Shown here piece after piece: positions 20,435-31,985 of a stretch of DNA of 64,000 nt. Position 1 is the first letter of the stretch. Each line of letters starts with the position of its first letter. The notes under the pieces are model-generated. The model searched no databases. It was not told where the DNA came from and saw only the letters and a list, made by a program, of their open reading frames with translations. Source of the stretch: Sternotherus odoratus (taxonomy: Eukaryota > Chordata > Testudines > Kinosternidae). The DNA lies in contig JAVMKO010000001.1 of NCBI GenBank assembly GCA_032164245.1, positions 285,951,041 through 286,015,040 of the forward strand, written 5' to 3'. The position numbers and the translations under genes were made by a program.

Positions 20435-21030
20435 CTCTCTGGCACTTATGAGACATCACCTGGAAGATTGTGCTCATATTCATATTCAAAAAGGATCTTG
20501 GAAAAATTAAAGAGAGTTCAGAGAAGAGCTATAAGAATGGTTTGTGGTCCAGAAAACACACCTTTCAATAACAGACCAAAAAAGCTCAATCTTTTTTAGT
20601 GTATCAAAAATAAGATTAGGACTGCAGAGATAAGATTAGGATTTATCGATGATGGTCTATAAATATGTACACAGGGAGAATATATTTTTCTGGTACTTTC
20701 TAATCAGGCAGACAAAAGCACAGAGGCATTATAAGATCTCTAGTAGTTGAAGTGAGTAAAAAGTCATACTGGAAATAAGATGTGCTTTTTTTAACAGTTA
20801 TGTTGATTGGCTATTAAAACAATTTACCAAGGGAAGAGGCACGTTCTCCAGCACTTGGAGTCTTTAAATCAAAATTAGATGTCTTTCTAAAATCTATGTT
20901 CTAGTTACACTGCAAGCGATTGGGTTTGAAGCAGGAAGTATTGGGAGAACTTCTATGGCCTGTGTTATGTGAGGGTCAGCCTAGATGATCATGCTGCTCC
21001 CTTCTGGCCTTAAAAATCTATGAAACTATG
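20435..21030 (+). mobile_element. CR1 LINE 3' part, sense, diverged
   Basis: The sense RT C-terminus and 3' UTR are recognisable: AAGAGAGTTCAGAGAAGAGC, ATAAGAATG and CAATTTACCAAGGGAAGAGG. The CR1 terminus follows (CTAGATGATCATGCTGCTCC, CTTCTGGCCTTAAAAATCTA). Many indels and stops. Confidence 0.75.
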
Positions 21031-21644
21031 TAATCTCTGTGTCAAGAAGGCAGTTAACAGAATCTTCTTCAAATGGCCTCTCCAGCTCAAAAGCAAATAT
21101 GTTGTCCGATAGCTCATCTTCCACATAATGATGGCACAGCCACAATAAATCAAAATAATTCCTTATGAAGTTTCTGCAACCGTAACACAAGACATATTAT
21201 TCTGTGCAGAAATACCCCCATCAAACTTCTTCTCCAGGAAAAACCCTGGGTTAGAGAATAAGTGACTCTTCCAGCATGCCTTGAAGGTCACAGGTGTAAC
21301 TGATATAAATAGATGCAGCTCCATTTACTTCTGTCTTCTCATTACAAGTATTAATTAGCTAATGTGGTGCAGCTCTTTGAAGACATAAAGTACTATAGAA
21401 ACACTAAATAATAGTATTCAAGTATTTGTCAATGGTTTTAAAGTGGTTCCAGCCATTGAATCTGATGTTTAAAGCTGAGCACCTGCTTAGCAGCTTCCTG
21501 AATTTGGGCCTGTATATTCAACGGGGGGTGGTGTGTGTTAGTGGGGAATCTGAAAAGAAGCCCAAGCTCAAGGATCATGAAGGATCTGCGACAGGGCATA
21601 AAATCAAATAGAATAATATAATAAATATCTTGAGTGAATCAAAC

Positions 21645-22733
21645 TGTACCATAAAGGGTCGGTTCTGAGATCAGTGCTGTTCAACATATTCATAAATGAT
21701 TGGGGGAAAAGAGGTAAACAGTGAGATGGCAAAGTTTGCAGATGATACAAAATTACCAAGATAGTTAAGTTCAAAGCTGAGCGTAAAGAGTTACAAAGGG
21801 ATCTCACAAAACTGGGTGACTGGTAACAAAATGACAGATGAAATTCTATGTTGTTAAATGCAAAGTAATGCACACTGGAAAACATAGTCCCAACTATACA
21901 TCCAAAATGATGGGGTCTAAATTTTCTGTGTCAATCAAGAAAGAGATCTTAGAATCATGGAGGATAGTTCTCTGAAAACATCTGCTCATTGTGCAGCAGC
22001 AGTCAAAAAATCTAACAGAATATTAGGAACCATTAGGAAAGAGATGGATTCTAAGACAGAAAATATCAAAATGCCACTATGAAATCCATGATACACTCAC
22101 ACTGAATGCAGTTCTGGTCACCTCATATCAAAGAAGATACATTAGAATTGAAAAAGTACAGAGAAGGGCAACAAAAATGATTAGAGGTATGGAACAACTT
22201 CCAAATGAAGAGAGATTAAAAAGGCATGGAAAGTTCAAGTTAGAAAAGAGTCGACTAAGGGGGGATATGATAAAGGTCTATAAAATCATGAATGGTGTGA
22301 AGAAAGTGAATAAGGAAGTGTTATTCCCCCCTTCACTTAACAGAAGAACCATAATAGGCAACAGTTTTAAAACTAAATTAAGAAAGTATTTCTTCACACA
22401 ATGAATTGTCAACCTGTGGATGTCATTTCCAGGGGATGTTGTGAAGACCAAAAGTATAATTAGGTTAAAAAAATAATTAGATAAGTATGTGGAAGATAGG
22501 TCCATTAATGGCTATTATCCCAGATGGTTAGGGACACAGCCTCATACTCTGGGTGTCTCTAAATCTCTAACTGCCAGAAGCTAGAACTCAATGACAGGGG
22601 ACAGACCATTCAGTAAATTGGCCTCTTCTGTCATTCCATCTGGAGCATGTGGCACCAGTCACTATTGGAAGACAGGATATTTGGCTAAAGGGACTGACCC
22701 AGTGTGACCATTCTTGTGTTCTTATGTTAGATT
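21645..22733 (+). mobile_element. CR1 LINE, 5'-truncated, sense
   Basis: It begins inside the RT palm (frames read LFNIFINDWG and KFADDTK, the FADD motif near 21737-21750). It continues through AGAGAAGGGCAACAAAAATG and ends CAGTGTGACCATTCTTGTGT with a CTTATGTT tail. The frames are multiply broken. It has the same 3' subfamily as 5408-6410. Confidence 0.8.
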
Positions 22734-22884
22734 ATCCCTTTTCGTGATGTATGACTGCAGAGAATTCTATGTAGTCCATGGTGATAGCATCGGGTCCCCT
22801 AGAAATCTGTGCTATTCACTGTCCTTACAGATATTAAGAAATGACACCTGCCCAGAACCTAAATAAACAGATATAACTGTTGGG

Positions 22885-23040
22885 ATAAAGGAAGCATTAT
22901 TAGTCTAATTTTACAGATGGCGAACTGAAACACAGAGACTAAGTGACTTGTCCAAGATGACACAAAAAGTCTTTGGCAGAACTAGATATTGGACTTGGTT
23001 CCTGTGAATTGCAGTCCAGTTCTTTAATTTAAGGCCATCT
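22885..23040 (+). repeat. MIR-like SINE
   Basis: AATTTTACAGATGGCGAACTG, CACAGAGACTAAGTGACTTG and GCAGAACTAGATATTGGACT are in MIR order. Confidence 0.7.
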
Positions 23041-23644
23041 TTCTTCTTGGTATATACAGTATGTAATAGTTTCCAATCCTTTTATGACTCAGCAATGTAC
23101 CCCCCAGAAAAGTCCCACTTCAAGTGCACCTGTGGCGCTTGCTAGTCTTGATCATTTTTAGCATATTGAATTAATTTTACACTTGGAGCTCATGCACTAG
23201 TATTTTGGAAATTACAATCAACTGCACAGTCCTACCAAATATTGTGGTTCTCTAAAAATATCTGAACAAAATAAGGAGGTCATCTCTGAAACTTTATATT
23301 CAACCAGCACTTCAAAGTGGAGGACAACTGTGGAGTCTTTTTGGTGTCCTATTTGGATGGCATGAGATATCAGTCTTGCTAAGCACCTGCTATTAGCTCA
23401 GCTAATCAAGCATCACATCATTATTGTTCATTAAGGCCAGCAAACAAGCAAACAACAAAAAGAAAAAATCCTCCATGAGTTCAAAATAATGCAAAGCCAG
23501 AGGTCCTCCAGGCATCTCCACCTTAGTAAACAAAATGCCTTTGCCTAAGCCACACAATTATTGAGCAAAATATATTTTTCTTTCAGATCTGCATATTCAT
23601 TATTGAACATACTTTCCTTGTAAACCAGTTATCTGGACAGAACA

Positions 23645-23710
23645 TTAGAAGAATTGTGGTTAGGGGGCAGGATTCCTGGGTTATATTCCCAGCTCTGTCA
23701 CTTGATCCTG
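23645..23710 (-). repeat. MIR-like SINE fragment (antisense)
   Basis: GGGGGCAGGATTCCTGGGTT and TCCCAGCTCTGTCACTTG match the antisense 3' part of a MIR. Confidence 0.5.
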
Positions 23711-23864
23711 GATAGAAGATATTAGCAAAACAATCATTCAGATTCAAAATAGCTGCTTGGTTTGCCGATGGTTGAACCACCCTTTTATGCACTAGCAGTA
23801 AGTGTTCACAGGAATAGGTTTGTGTGTGGGGAATGGGAGAAGAACATCTGTATTTCCATAAGTA

Positions 23865-24409
23865 TGTCAGGGACTCGAACCCCGACCGGCAAAGGTTCAT
23901 TGTCTGACCGCAGAGAGACAGGCAACAACCAGCAAAGTCCAAACAAACTCTTTATTGACAGGTGCATGCATCAATAGAGAGTGGCCCATTTCCCTGAACC
24001 AGCCAGATCTCTTACACTGGATAGGTTTTTTATAAACAGTTCCGTCGCATCACAGTCTGAGCCAAGATGGGAGGAGGGAAAAAGCCATCTCCGCCCTGTT
24101 TCCTCTTGGTTATGCTTAATCAACACTTATTATAACTTTAAACAATACCTAATACCTAATTTATAACTATCTAACAATTATCAACTAGGTCAAAAGGATC
24201 CCGGGCATAGGGGAAACAGTTAGAAGAGAAAGAAAGAATTGAAACAGTCTGGCGCCAGATGACTGCAAAGAGAATGTTGATATTATTCCTTCTCAAGGTC
24301 TTTCAAACAGTCTGGTTTTTTGCTAGAAGGCTGCCAGAGTTCTCGGTGAAACATTTAACAGTTTAATTGCCACAGGATACTTAAGTACCCCAGATTTTTG
24401 TCCCTCACA
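23865..24409 (-). mobile_element. Solo LTR, 545 bp
   Basis: Bounded by TGTCAGGGACTCG and GTCCCTCACA (TG...CA; inner TIR-like GGGAC/GTCCC) and a 4-bp duplication AGTA (23861-23864, 24410-24413). On minus it has AATAAAGAGTTTG near 23955 as poly(A) signal and TTTATAAAAAACC near 24030 as TATA-like box. No internal region is left, so it probably arose by LTR-LTR recombination. Confidence 0.75.
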
Positions 24410-24450
24410 AGTATAAGGACCTTGCTGCATGAACAAGATGGTTTGTTATT

Positions 24451-25046
24451 TGTGACAGGATCATACTTGATCCAACATCAGACCCTGTTGCTGCCTCAGC
24501 CTGCCCAATAATTGCATCCAGGGTCCTGTGTGAACCAAACGCTACCCTTCTTGGGGCCTGGCTTATTAAAAAAACACCACAGTTTAAATGTTTACTTAAA
24601 TCAATACAAGTGTTTTCCTGACTCCACAGCCTCTGTAGCCTCTTCCTGGGCTCAATAGTTCTTTAGAAAAGCACAGGTCCTGCTGCCCAGCATTTCCTTA
24701 AAACTCATCCTCTTCTGGCTTCTGCTTTTGCTCTTTATTGCAGGTAGCTCCAACCAGGTCTTTCTTGCTGCCTGCTGTGGAGAGGGCCTTCCCCAGTTCT
24801 CCTTTACTCTAAACCTGCTTCAGGAGTCTTCTCACTCCTTACAGGTCTTTCTTCTCTCTTTTCACTTACAAGGCCAGCTCCCTCATACTGGGAAGTCGTA
24901 TCCCCAGGCTACTAGCAGATTATCCTGGTCACGTGACCTAACCACCTACCTAAACCCAAACCTAAACCTATCATCTGGGAATGGATAACTAGGTACAGTG
25001 AGGCACTGAGCCCAATTCCTGTAAAGGGTCAGGTCACCTTGTGACA
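24451..25046 (-). mobile_element. Probable solo LTR, 596 bp
   Basis: Termini are TGTGACAGGATC and CACCTTGTGACA. The flanks TTATT and TTCTT match at 4 of 5. On minus, CAATAAAG near 24734 could be the poly(A) signal. The terminus resembles that of the LTRs at 7625-9449. Less certain than its neighbour because the TSD is imperfect. Confidence 0.6.
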
Positions 25047-25562
25047 TTCTTTTTTAACTACTCATTCACTGGCTTAAAATGTGTTTCATCCAATCAAGGA
25101 GTCATTACAATACCACATGACTTGGGTGACCACTCACACACCACAAATAGCAAATAGTCCAAATAACAGTTGACAGACTGAAATTTGTTCATATAAAACA
25201 TTAGTCAAACAATTACAAATAATGATTAAATTGGTAAAAATCAAAGGCCCTGCTTCTGAGTTGCTCCACTGACAGGATCAGTTTAGGACCAAAATGGGCA
25301 GACAAGGAGGACTTTATGCCCACTTTTGCTCTTATCATATTCTGGGATAGCCAAGGTCCTTCCCAGCCCCACCCTACATAAGTAAGAGCAACCTCAGGGC
25401 TTCTGTAACTTACATTCTGCTTCCTGTGTGTCCTTTGAGTACCAGAAAGCAATCTCTCCTTTCCTGGCCCCTATCAAACCCCTAGGCTGGGGCTTAGAAG
25501 GGAGATATTATACACCCCTTACACTAGCTCTTTGTCATCCACAGAACACAAGGGGCTTTCAC

Positions 25563-25583
25563 TGGGGGGGGGGGGGGGGGGAG
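25563..25583. repeat. G18 homopolymer
   Basis: An uninterrupted G-run followed by AGGGGAG; prone to slippage and sequencing error. Confidence 0.9.
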
Positions 25584-25939
25584 GGGAGCTGTCTCTGCCA
25601 ACTTTCCACACTCTGTCTGTCACTAAAGGTGGTTTGCAACTGGAATTGGGCCCCAAACCTCTTTGCAGATCATTCTTGAACAGCAAAAGGGGCTAAATTG
25701 GAAAGATAACGCATTTGCGAATGATTTGATCAGCTTGTACCCTGGGCTAGTCTCTGAAACTCTCTGCTTCTGTGTTTATTCATGCATATTCATAATGTTT
25801 ACCTTCCTCACAGAGACAGTGTGAGAATAAAGCTATGTTTGTAAATCGTTGTGTGATCCATAGGTAGAGGCACTAGATAAGTGCACAGAGTTAGGTTTTG
25901 ACTCTGCTGAGACTGCTGGAGGAGTTCAAACATAAAAGG

Positions 25940-26215
25940 TAAAAAGGGTTCTTATTTATTTGTACAACAGTGGCACCTATATAGTCCTCAGATAAGATTG
26001 GGGCCCCATTGTACTAGGCATTATATAGTGAAAGATGGCCCTGGTCCTAAAGAGCTTACAAGCTAATCAGAGAAGATACCTAACAGGTGAGAGGAGTTTC
26101 AGGCATGGAAAGGTGAAATGAGTTGCCCAGGCCAGCACAGCAGGTCACTGGCAGAGCCAGAAATAACCCCCCTGTATCCTGACTCCTACCGTACTCTAGT
26201 ACCTAAGCTACTGAA
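25940..26215 (+). repeat. MIR-like SINE, near full length
   Basis: Landmarks in order: TTATTTGTACAACAGTGGCA, GGGGCCCCATTGTACTAGGC, AGAGCTTACAAGCTAATC, GGTGAAATGAGTTGCCCAGG, GTCACTGGCAGAGCCAG and TCCTGACTCCTAC. This is the best-preserved MIR-type copy in the window. Confidence 0.8.
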
Positions 26216-26619
26216 ACACATGGTCTCTCAACAATGGTTATCTTCCAAACAAGAGGGGGAGATTGGAAGAAAATCACCTAAATGAGAAATGTGTTTTTAA
26301 TAGTTGATATACACAAGATCTTTCTTCCAGATTGTTTCCTCCATTAGTACCTACAGCAGTTGATTAAATATGAGATAGATATGACAGATCCATCAGTCTG
26401 GTGTGTTTTCAGAGTAGGCTCTTACCAAAAGGAAGCTGTTACCATTTATTACTAAAACATTCCTCCTGACTGTACCTCCTAGTAGCAAAAATAACATAGT
26501 TTTTTATGCCCAGTGGTTTACCTTGCCCTTGCTAGCACAATCTACAAATTAACAGTGTAATTTATTCTGCAGTGTTCATTTTATTTATAACCTAGAACCA
26601 ATTAAATTCTCTTTTATAC

Positions 26620-26890
26620 CACATTGTCCTGGTGACAGATGTGTGGTTGCCACTCAGACATTTGACGGCTGACATAAATCATCCCCCGATCAAAGTGTCT
26701 GTCGACTTGAGTGTCTGAATCTGCAGCAAATGCCTCCACACAGTGACAAGGAAATTCTTCATGTGAGTCTCATTTCAGTTAATCACCTTGCTTCGCTCCA
26801 ACTTTGCATTCTGACAGCTTGGTTATCTTGACAGCCGGGATTTTTCAAATGTACATTTACAAAGCCACCAAATGTGTCACATTATAACTT
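26620..26890. other. Candidate conserved non-coding block
   Basis: High-complexity sequence, unlike the surrounding decayed repeats, with retained CpGs (CATTTGACGGCTGACATAAA, GTGTCTGTCGACTTGAGTG, GACAGCCGGGATTTTTC). There are no open frames of note. Conservation is inferred from texture only. Confidence 0.3.
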
Positions 26891-27109
26891 ATACCAAATA
26901 ATGCCTTTGATAGAAAAGAAGTACATTAAAATGTATAGGGGCACAGTGCTTAAGAAGCAAGACTAGATAGTGTGTTTAACAATTTGCCGTATTTATCCCC
27001 AAAATATTGGGAGAATCACAGTATTTTTACACACAACTTGGTTAAAAGCAATACCGAGGCTTTCCGGGGAGGGGGGGGGGGTGTTTCTTAGCATCTGTCC
27101 CACCAGTGA

Positions 27110-27450
27110 TAATTATTATTTGCATTATAGTAGGATCTAGAGACTCCAGTTGAGCTCAAAGCCCCATTGTGCAAGGCACTGTACTGTGACATAATAAGAG
27201 ACAGTCCCTGTTTCAAGGACTTTACAATCTATATAGACAAGACAATGGGTAGGAGAAGGGAAGCAGCATTATTATCCTCAGATTTTTAAAGACATTTAGG
27301 GTCCTTGTGGAATTTTCAAAAGCAGCCAGGCATCTAAAACATTGATTCCAGTTTTTTAAAAACCCAATAGGCACCTAAATACCAGCCACAATCTGTTCCT
27401 AAGTGAAGGTCGCACAGGGAGTCTGTGGCAGGGCTGGGAGTTGTAGTCCT
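27110..27450 (+). repeat. MIR-like SINE with internal decay
   Basis: TTATTTGCATTATAGTAGGA, GCCCCATTGTGCAAGGCACT and AAGGACTTTACAATCTATAT are followed after a diverged segment by GTCGCACAGGGAGTCTGTGG. Confidence 0.65.
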
Positions 27451-27695
27451 GTTCACAAGTGGTGAATTCTAAGAAATTAAACAAAATCCCACTGCCTCCG
27501 GATCATCCAGTGTGTCCTGTTGTGTATGTTTCAGTCACTTAGCATGGGACTTCTTTACATAGGGAGGATCTAGAACCTGATTTTCAAATTACTGAACAAT
27601 GGTGGCTCCTAAGGATTTAACTGGAATGTGTAAGTGATCATCTATTCTCAAAATCAGTCCATTTATCTTTGAGCAGCACCTAGCACTAAAACAAA

Positions 27696-27782
27696 TAACA
27701 GATTCATAGATTTTATGGCCAGAAGGGACCACTCTGGTCAGCTGGTTTGACTAGTCTCCTGCATAACACAAGCCAAAGAATT
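27696..27782 (-). repeat. CR1 3'-end fragment (antisense)
   Basis: TCATAGATTTTATGGCCAGA and AGGGACCACTCTGGTCAGC form the antisense CR1 terminus. It is cut off at the hAT fragment at 27786. Confidence 0.7.
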
Positions 27783-27785
27783 CCA

Positions 27786-28039
27786 CTCCCTGCCCCTTAT
27801 CCAGTCCCCCAGCTCTCTTACCATGCTGCTCAGAGCAGTGTCAGGCAACTGCGTGGAGCCAGACATGCTGCCATGCAGGAGTGTATAGCCCCGCCCCCCA
27901 GAGCACTGCTCACACCACGGTGTGGCTCTGGATAAGAGGGAAGCTGGAGGAGGGGCCTCCCCAGCCAGGAGCTCAAGGGCCAGGCAGGATGGTCCCACAG
28001 GCCAGATTTGGCCTTTGGGCTGTAGTTTGCCCACCTCTG
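27786..28039. mobile_element. hAT-type element fragment (same family as 12505)
   Basis: CATGCTGCTCAGAGCAGTGT, GGAGCTCAAGGGCCAGGCAG and TGTAGTTTGCCCACCTCTG match the right half of the 652-bp element. The left half is missing. Confidence 0.65.
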
Positions 28040-28793
28040 ACCTAGGGTCAGTGCTGGCAGATAACAGAACAAGAAGCAATGGTCTCAGGTTGCAGTGGGG
28101 GAGGTTTAGGTTGGATATTAGGACCAAATATTTCACTAGGAGGGTGGTGAAGCACTGGAATGGGTTACCTAGGGAGGTGGTGGAATCTCCATGCTTAGAG
28201 GATTTTAAGGCCCAGCTTGACAAAGCCCTGGCTGGGATGATTTAGTTGGGGATTGGTCCTGCTTTGAGCAGGAGGTTGGACTAGATCAGTGGTCCCCAAC
28301 CCCCGGGCCGCGGACCGGTACCGGTCCGTCGATCAATTGGTACCGGGCCGCAGTGGGTACTGGGCCGAGTGGTGTGGCGGGAGCGGTGAGGCGGCGGCAG
28401 GGGGCAGCAGGCAGCGGGTACCGGGCTGAGCGGCGTGGCGGGAGCGGTGAGGCAGCGGCAGCAGGCAGGCAGGCAGCAGGCAGGCAGCAGGGAAGGTGGC
28501 GGCAACTCCCCCCCTCGCAGCAGGCCAGGCGTGGGGCTGGATGAATGGAGCGGTGGAGCCAGCGGGCTGCGGCAGAGGGAGGGCCGGGGCCTGCGCGCCG
28601 GAAGTGAGCAGCCGGGAAGAGCCCGGCGCGGTGGGGCCGGTGCTGAGTCAGGCACTGCCTCCCCCCACCCCCCCCGGGCCGCAGTAAAATTGTCACCGCG
28701 TTGACCGGTCCGCGGTGATAAAAAGGTTGGGGACCACTGGACTAGATGACCTCCTGAGGTCTCTTCCAACCCTAGTAGTCTATGATTCCATGA
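28040..28793 (+). mobile_element. CR1 3' end (sense), split by a hAT MITE
   Basis: GGTTTAGGTTGGATATTAGG, GGTGAAGCACTGGAATGGGT and TGGGATGATTTAGTTGGGGA lead to GGTTGGACTAGATCA. The sequence resumes after 28747 with GACCTCCTGAGGTCTCTTCC and the terminal TATGATTCCATGAT. The interruption is the element at 28287-28739. Confidence 0.85.
28287..28739. mobile_element. hAT-type MITE in a CR1 tail
   Basis: Perfect 15-bp inverted termini (CAGTGGTCCCCAACC). The perfect 8-bp TSD is gactagat (28279-28286, 28740-28747). The interior is very GC- and CpG-rich and built of GGCGGGAGCGGTGAGGC-type repeats, which creates long but meaningless open frames on both strands (up to 204 codons). There is no transposase. 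Confidence 0.92.
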
Positions 28794-29824
28794 TAAGCCT
28801 TGGTGCAGCATGGGAGGTATAATCTGACCAAGCAACCCAGGCCAAAGAAGAGAAGGAGAGCAATAGGCACCCAAACTACAACTCCTGTGCGGCACTATGG
28901 CAACATTTTAAAATCAAAATATTTGGGGTTTTGGTAGAAACATTTCAGTTTTCAATTTTTCACTAAAACCTAGATACATTCTGGGAAAAGAACACTCGTA
29001 TTTTTCACCAGCGGTATCTAGTGACCTGACTTTCAGAGGTGCTAAGAAATCTCAATTCCTATAGATATCAATGGGAGCATCAGGAACTCAGCAACTTTGA
29101 AAAATCATAATCAATAGGTTTTCCTCCACCTCCAGCTGCTTTGCATTTATAGCTTTGGGAGGCATTCCTGGCTGCTGAAAGGGAGGGACTTGCACAAAAA
29201 ACCTTTGATCACTTCAGTAGATATTGAGTGCAGGATGGCCTCAGAATGTCCATGATCCTTAAGGCAAAGAGGCTATTTTTTGCTTGACTGAGCACTATGG
29301 AATTTGGAATGTGTATCAAATTGAATTAGTTCTGCGTTATGGTGGCATGTGGCACAATAGTAAACAAGACACTGTAAATCTGTTTAATTCTCTCTACATA
29401 GAATCAGCACAGGCACAGCTAGTGTCAGAAGAAACTGTTCTGGGTGATAACGGTTGGATTGGCACTGTTGGACATTGTGTGGGTGATTGCATATGTGATA
29501 TTCAGGAGCCAAGTTCATTACACATATTGTGACTGAAGGAAATGAATTTGAATAAAGCTGTTGAATCAGATAGTTTTGAAGATAGATAAATATAGCTTCT
29601 GAATTAATATATCAGTCTGCCAATACATTGCTAAATTTATCTTTGTCCTCAGCTGAATATTCTAGAGACAGACTACTGAAAATTAACTCCTTGTTCTACT
29701 GCATTTGAACTCACTTACAGCAGTCCTGTTTGTTTACCGACCTCCATATCAATGACTGCAAACTTCTGAAAGGAAAAACAACTTGCAGTCAGTTAAACAT
29801 CTGAGATGTCTGCTGCAAAAGAAG
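28794..29824. other. Non-coding stretch, nothing recognised
   Basis: AT-rich, without repeat or exon features that I can recognise. Confidence 0.5.
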
Positions 29825-30070
29825 CACAGTGTAGTGGCTAGAGCAGGCTGTTAGAAGTTACTAGAGCTGGGTTCTGTTTCCTGCTTTGACGCTGACTTCC
29901 CATGTGACTTTGGGCAAATGACATAACCATTCTGTGCCTCAGTTTCTTCTATCAGTGAAACAGGGGTAATGATACCCAGTGTACTTCAAAGGGCTATTGA
30001 GTCTGGATTAATAATTGTAAAACATGGAGATCCTTTGGTGATATAGATGTACAAGGTGTTATTATTGCAG
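29825..30070 (-). repeat. MIR-like SINE (antisense), near full length
   Basis: On plus: TGTAGTGGCTAGAGCAGGCT, CTGGGTTCTGTTTCCTGC, TGTGACTTTGGGCAAATGAC, TGTGCCTCAGTTTCTTCTAT and TATAGATGTACAAGGTGTTA, the reverse order of a MIR. Confidence 0.75.
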
Positions 30071-30385
30071 CCTCTAAAAGTTTAGAGTTCATCTTTGGTT
30101 GAGATAAACACTGCAAAATCTGGACTCTTATTCAAAGTGCATCTAAACCTTTGGAATCTTCAAAACTGCACTAGAACTCCTGAAAAGAAAGAGCTTTTTC
30201 TGAAGCTTTCCTGGACTTCTTGCTCATGGTATTTCAGAAAATCTGGTTCCAGGGCTGATGGAGACCATGGCATGCAGAGACTCAGAGAAATGCATGGTAA
30301 TACTTGGAAAAGTTCATCAGACCTCCAGATGATGCTGGCAATAGCTTGGCCTTTACTTTTCAGCTAAGGCACTCAGATTTTACAG

Positions 30386-31110
30386 AAGTGACAAAGAGTC
30401 CTGTGGCACCTTAAAGACTAACTAAAGTATTGAAGCATAAGCTTTCGTGGGCTAATACCCACCAGGGCCGGCGACAGAAATTTGGGGCCCCCCTACTCTG
30501 ATAGTTTGGGGCCCCCCCCAGCCCAGCCGCCCCCCCCAGCCCAGCCGACAGCGGCTGGGGGGCCCCCCAGCCCAGCTGGGCCCCCCCCAGCCCAGCCGGC
30601 GCTCCCCCCCCAGCTGACAGCGGCTGGGGGAGGAAGCCCAGCCGGGCCTCCCCCAGCCCAGCCCAGCTGCCCCCCCAGCCCAGCTGGCACCCCCCCCAGC
30701 CCAGCCGGCGGCCCCCCCCCCCAGCCCAGCTGGCGCTCCCCCCCAGCTGACAGCTGGCGGCAGCGGGAGCGAGAGCCCGGGAGCGGCGCGAGCCGCCCTT
30801 GCTGCTCCCCCCTCCCTTTCTCCCCCGGACTGCGCCGCTGCCGCCGGCCGAGCTCACTGCTCCTGCCGGGGACAGGCGCGCTTGTCCGGGGGAGAGCTGC
30901 GCTGCCTCCCCGCCCCTTCCCCGCTCTCCAGGCCCGGCGACAAGGGGGGATGACTACAGGTACTGCTGTGTACCGGGGCCCCCCTAAAGTCCGGGGCCCG
31001 GTACAGCTCTACCCGTAGTACCCCCCTGTCACCGGCCCTGATACCCACTTTGTCGGATGCAAGCAGTGGAAGTATCCAGAGGCAGGAATAAATAAGAGGC
31101 AAGGCAAAAT
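30386..31110 (-). mobile_element. PLE 3'-end copy carrying a hAT MITE
   Basis: Antisense PLE tail (GAGTCCTGTGGCACCTTAAA, AGCATAAGCTTTCGTGGG) bounded by a perfect 13-bp TSD, TCAGATTTTACAG (30373-30385, 31111-31123). Without the 578-bp MITE and its TSD, the PLE part is only ~139 bp. The same subfamily lies at 62432-62578. Confidence 0.8.
30463..31040. mobile_element. hAT-type MITE, GC-rich, 578 bp
   Basis: Termini CAGGGCCGGCGACAG and, reversed, CAGGGCCGGTGACAG match at 14 of 15. The perfect 8-bp TSD is atacccac (30455-30462, 31041-31048). The interior is a tandem array of CCCCCCCAGCCCAGCCGGCG-type units, which yields spurious Pro-rich frames. A sister copy lies at 42300-42812. Confidence 0.92.
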
Positions 31111-31253
31111 TCAGATTTTACAGTGATGACAAGCTTGGTATCCATGGAAAGACTGTCAATGACTGTATTGTACTTTGGATCAGGCCCTAAATTCTGAATA
31201 GTAGGGAATGGAGGGCTGGGAAGAGACAAGGAAAATACTGTAGATGAAACTCA

Positions 31254-31525
31254 GGGCTTGTCTATACTTCAAATGCTATAATGGCACAGCTGCATTGATG
31301 CAGTTCTACCAATGTAGCGCTTCAGTGATGATGATGCCTATGCCAATGGGAAGGCTTCTTCTCTTGGCAAAGGTACTGCACATCCCTGAGAAGCGGTAGC
31401 TATGTCGATGGGAGAAGCTGTCTACACTGGGAGTTAGGTCAGTCTAACTATGTCACTCAGGAAATCCACCCTTCTGAGCAACATAGTTATACTGACATAA
31501 ATTGCTAATGTGAGCAACCCTCTGG
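31254..31525. mobile_element. Palindromic MITE, GGGCTTGTCTAYAC type
   Basis: It starts GGGCTTGTCTATACTTC. The interior has GCAGCTGCATTGATGC and TAGCTATGTCGATGGGAGAA, as in turtle fold-back MITEs. The right terminus is diverged. Confidence 0.55.
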
Positions 31526-31985
31526 GTTAGTGTAAGAAGCAGAAGCTGTGAAAGTGGGATCCTTAGGGGAGTGTCTTGGGGCACTGGGGATTTTCCCCTT
31601 TATCATTTCATTTCTTTAGCAAATCCTTTCATTTTAGTCTCCCGTTGAATATGCACATTTTGAACTCAAAGAGCAAAAATTCATCTTGCCTAGCATCAGC
31701 CTGAGCTTCAGAGTTCAGACCTCCCTGAGTCTGTGGATGCTCAGATCCAGGATGAGAGGATCTCAGATACCACTTTGTAGCAATGCTTGGCAAATGCTGA
31801 TCTGCACATATTGTGTAATCGTGGTAATAGCAGTGGGCCAGATTGCTCCCTTCCCAGGGGGTTTGGGCAGAGGTAATGTAAGGGTATGTCTACACTTCAG
31901 TTAAAAGCTCCACACCTGGCCCGTGCCAGCTGACTCAGGCTTACGGGGCTTGGGTTTCTGGTCTGTTTTTTGTGGTGTAGATGTA

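Noticed and set aside
28281..28895. 204-codon minus-strand open frame (and overlapping 136- and 89-codon frames)
   Set aside because: It lies mostly in the GC-rich hAT MITE at 28287-28739. Its Pro/Ser/Arg-rich composition follows from CpG-rich tandem units, with no domain.
30482..31018. 178-codon Pro-rich open frame
   Set aside because: It lies entirely inside the CCCAGCC array of the MITE at 30463-31040.
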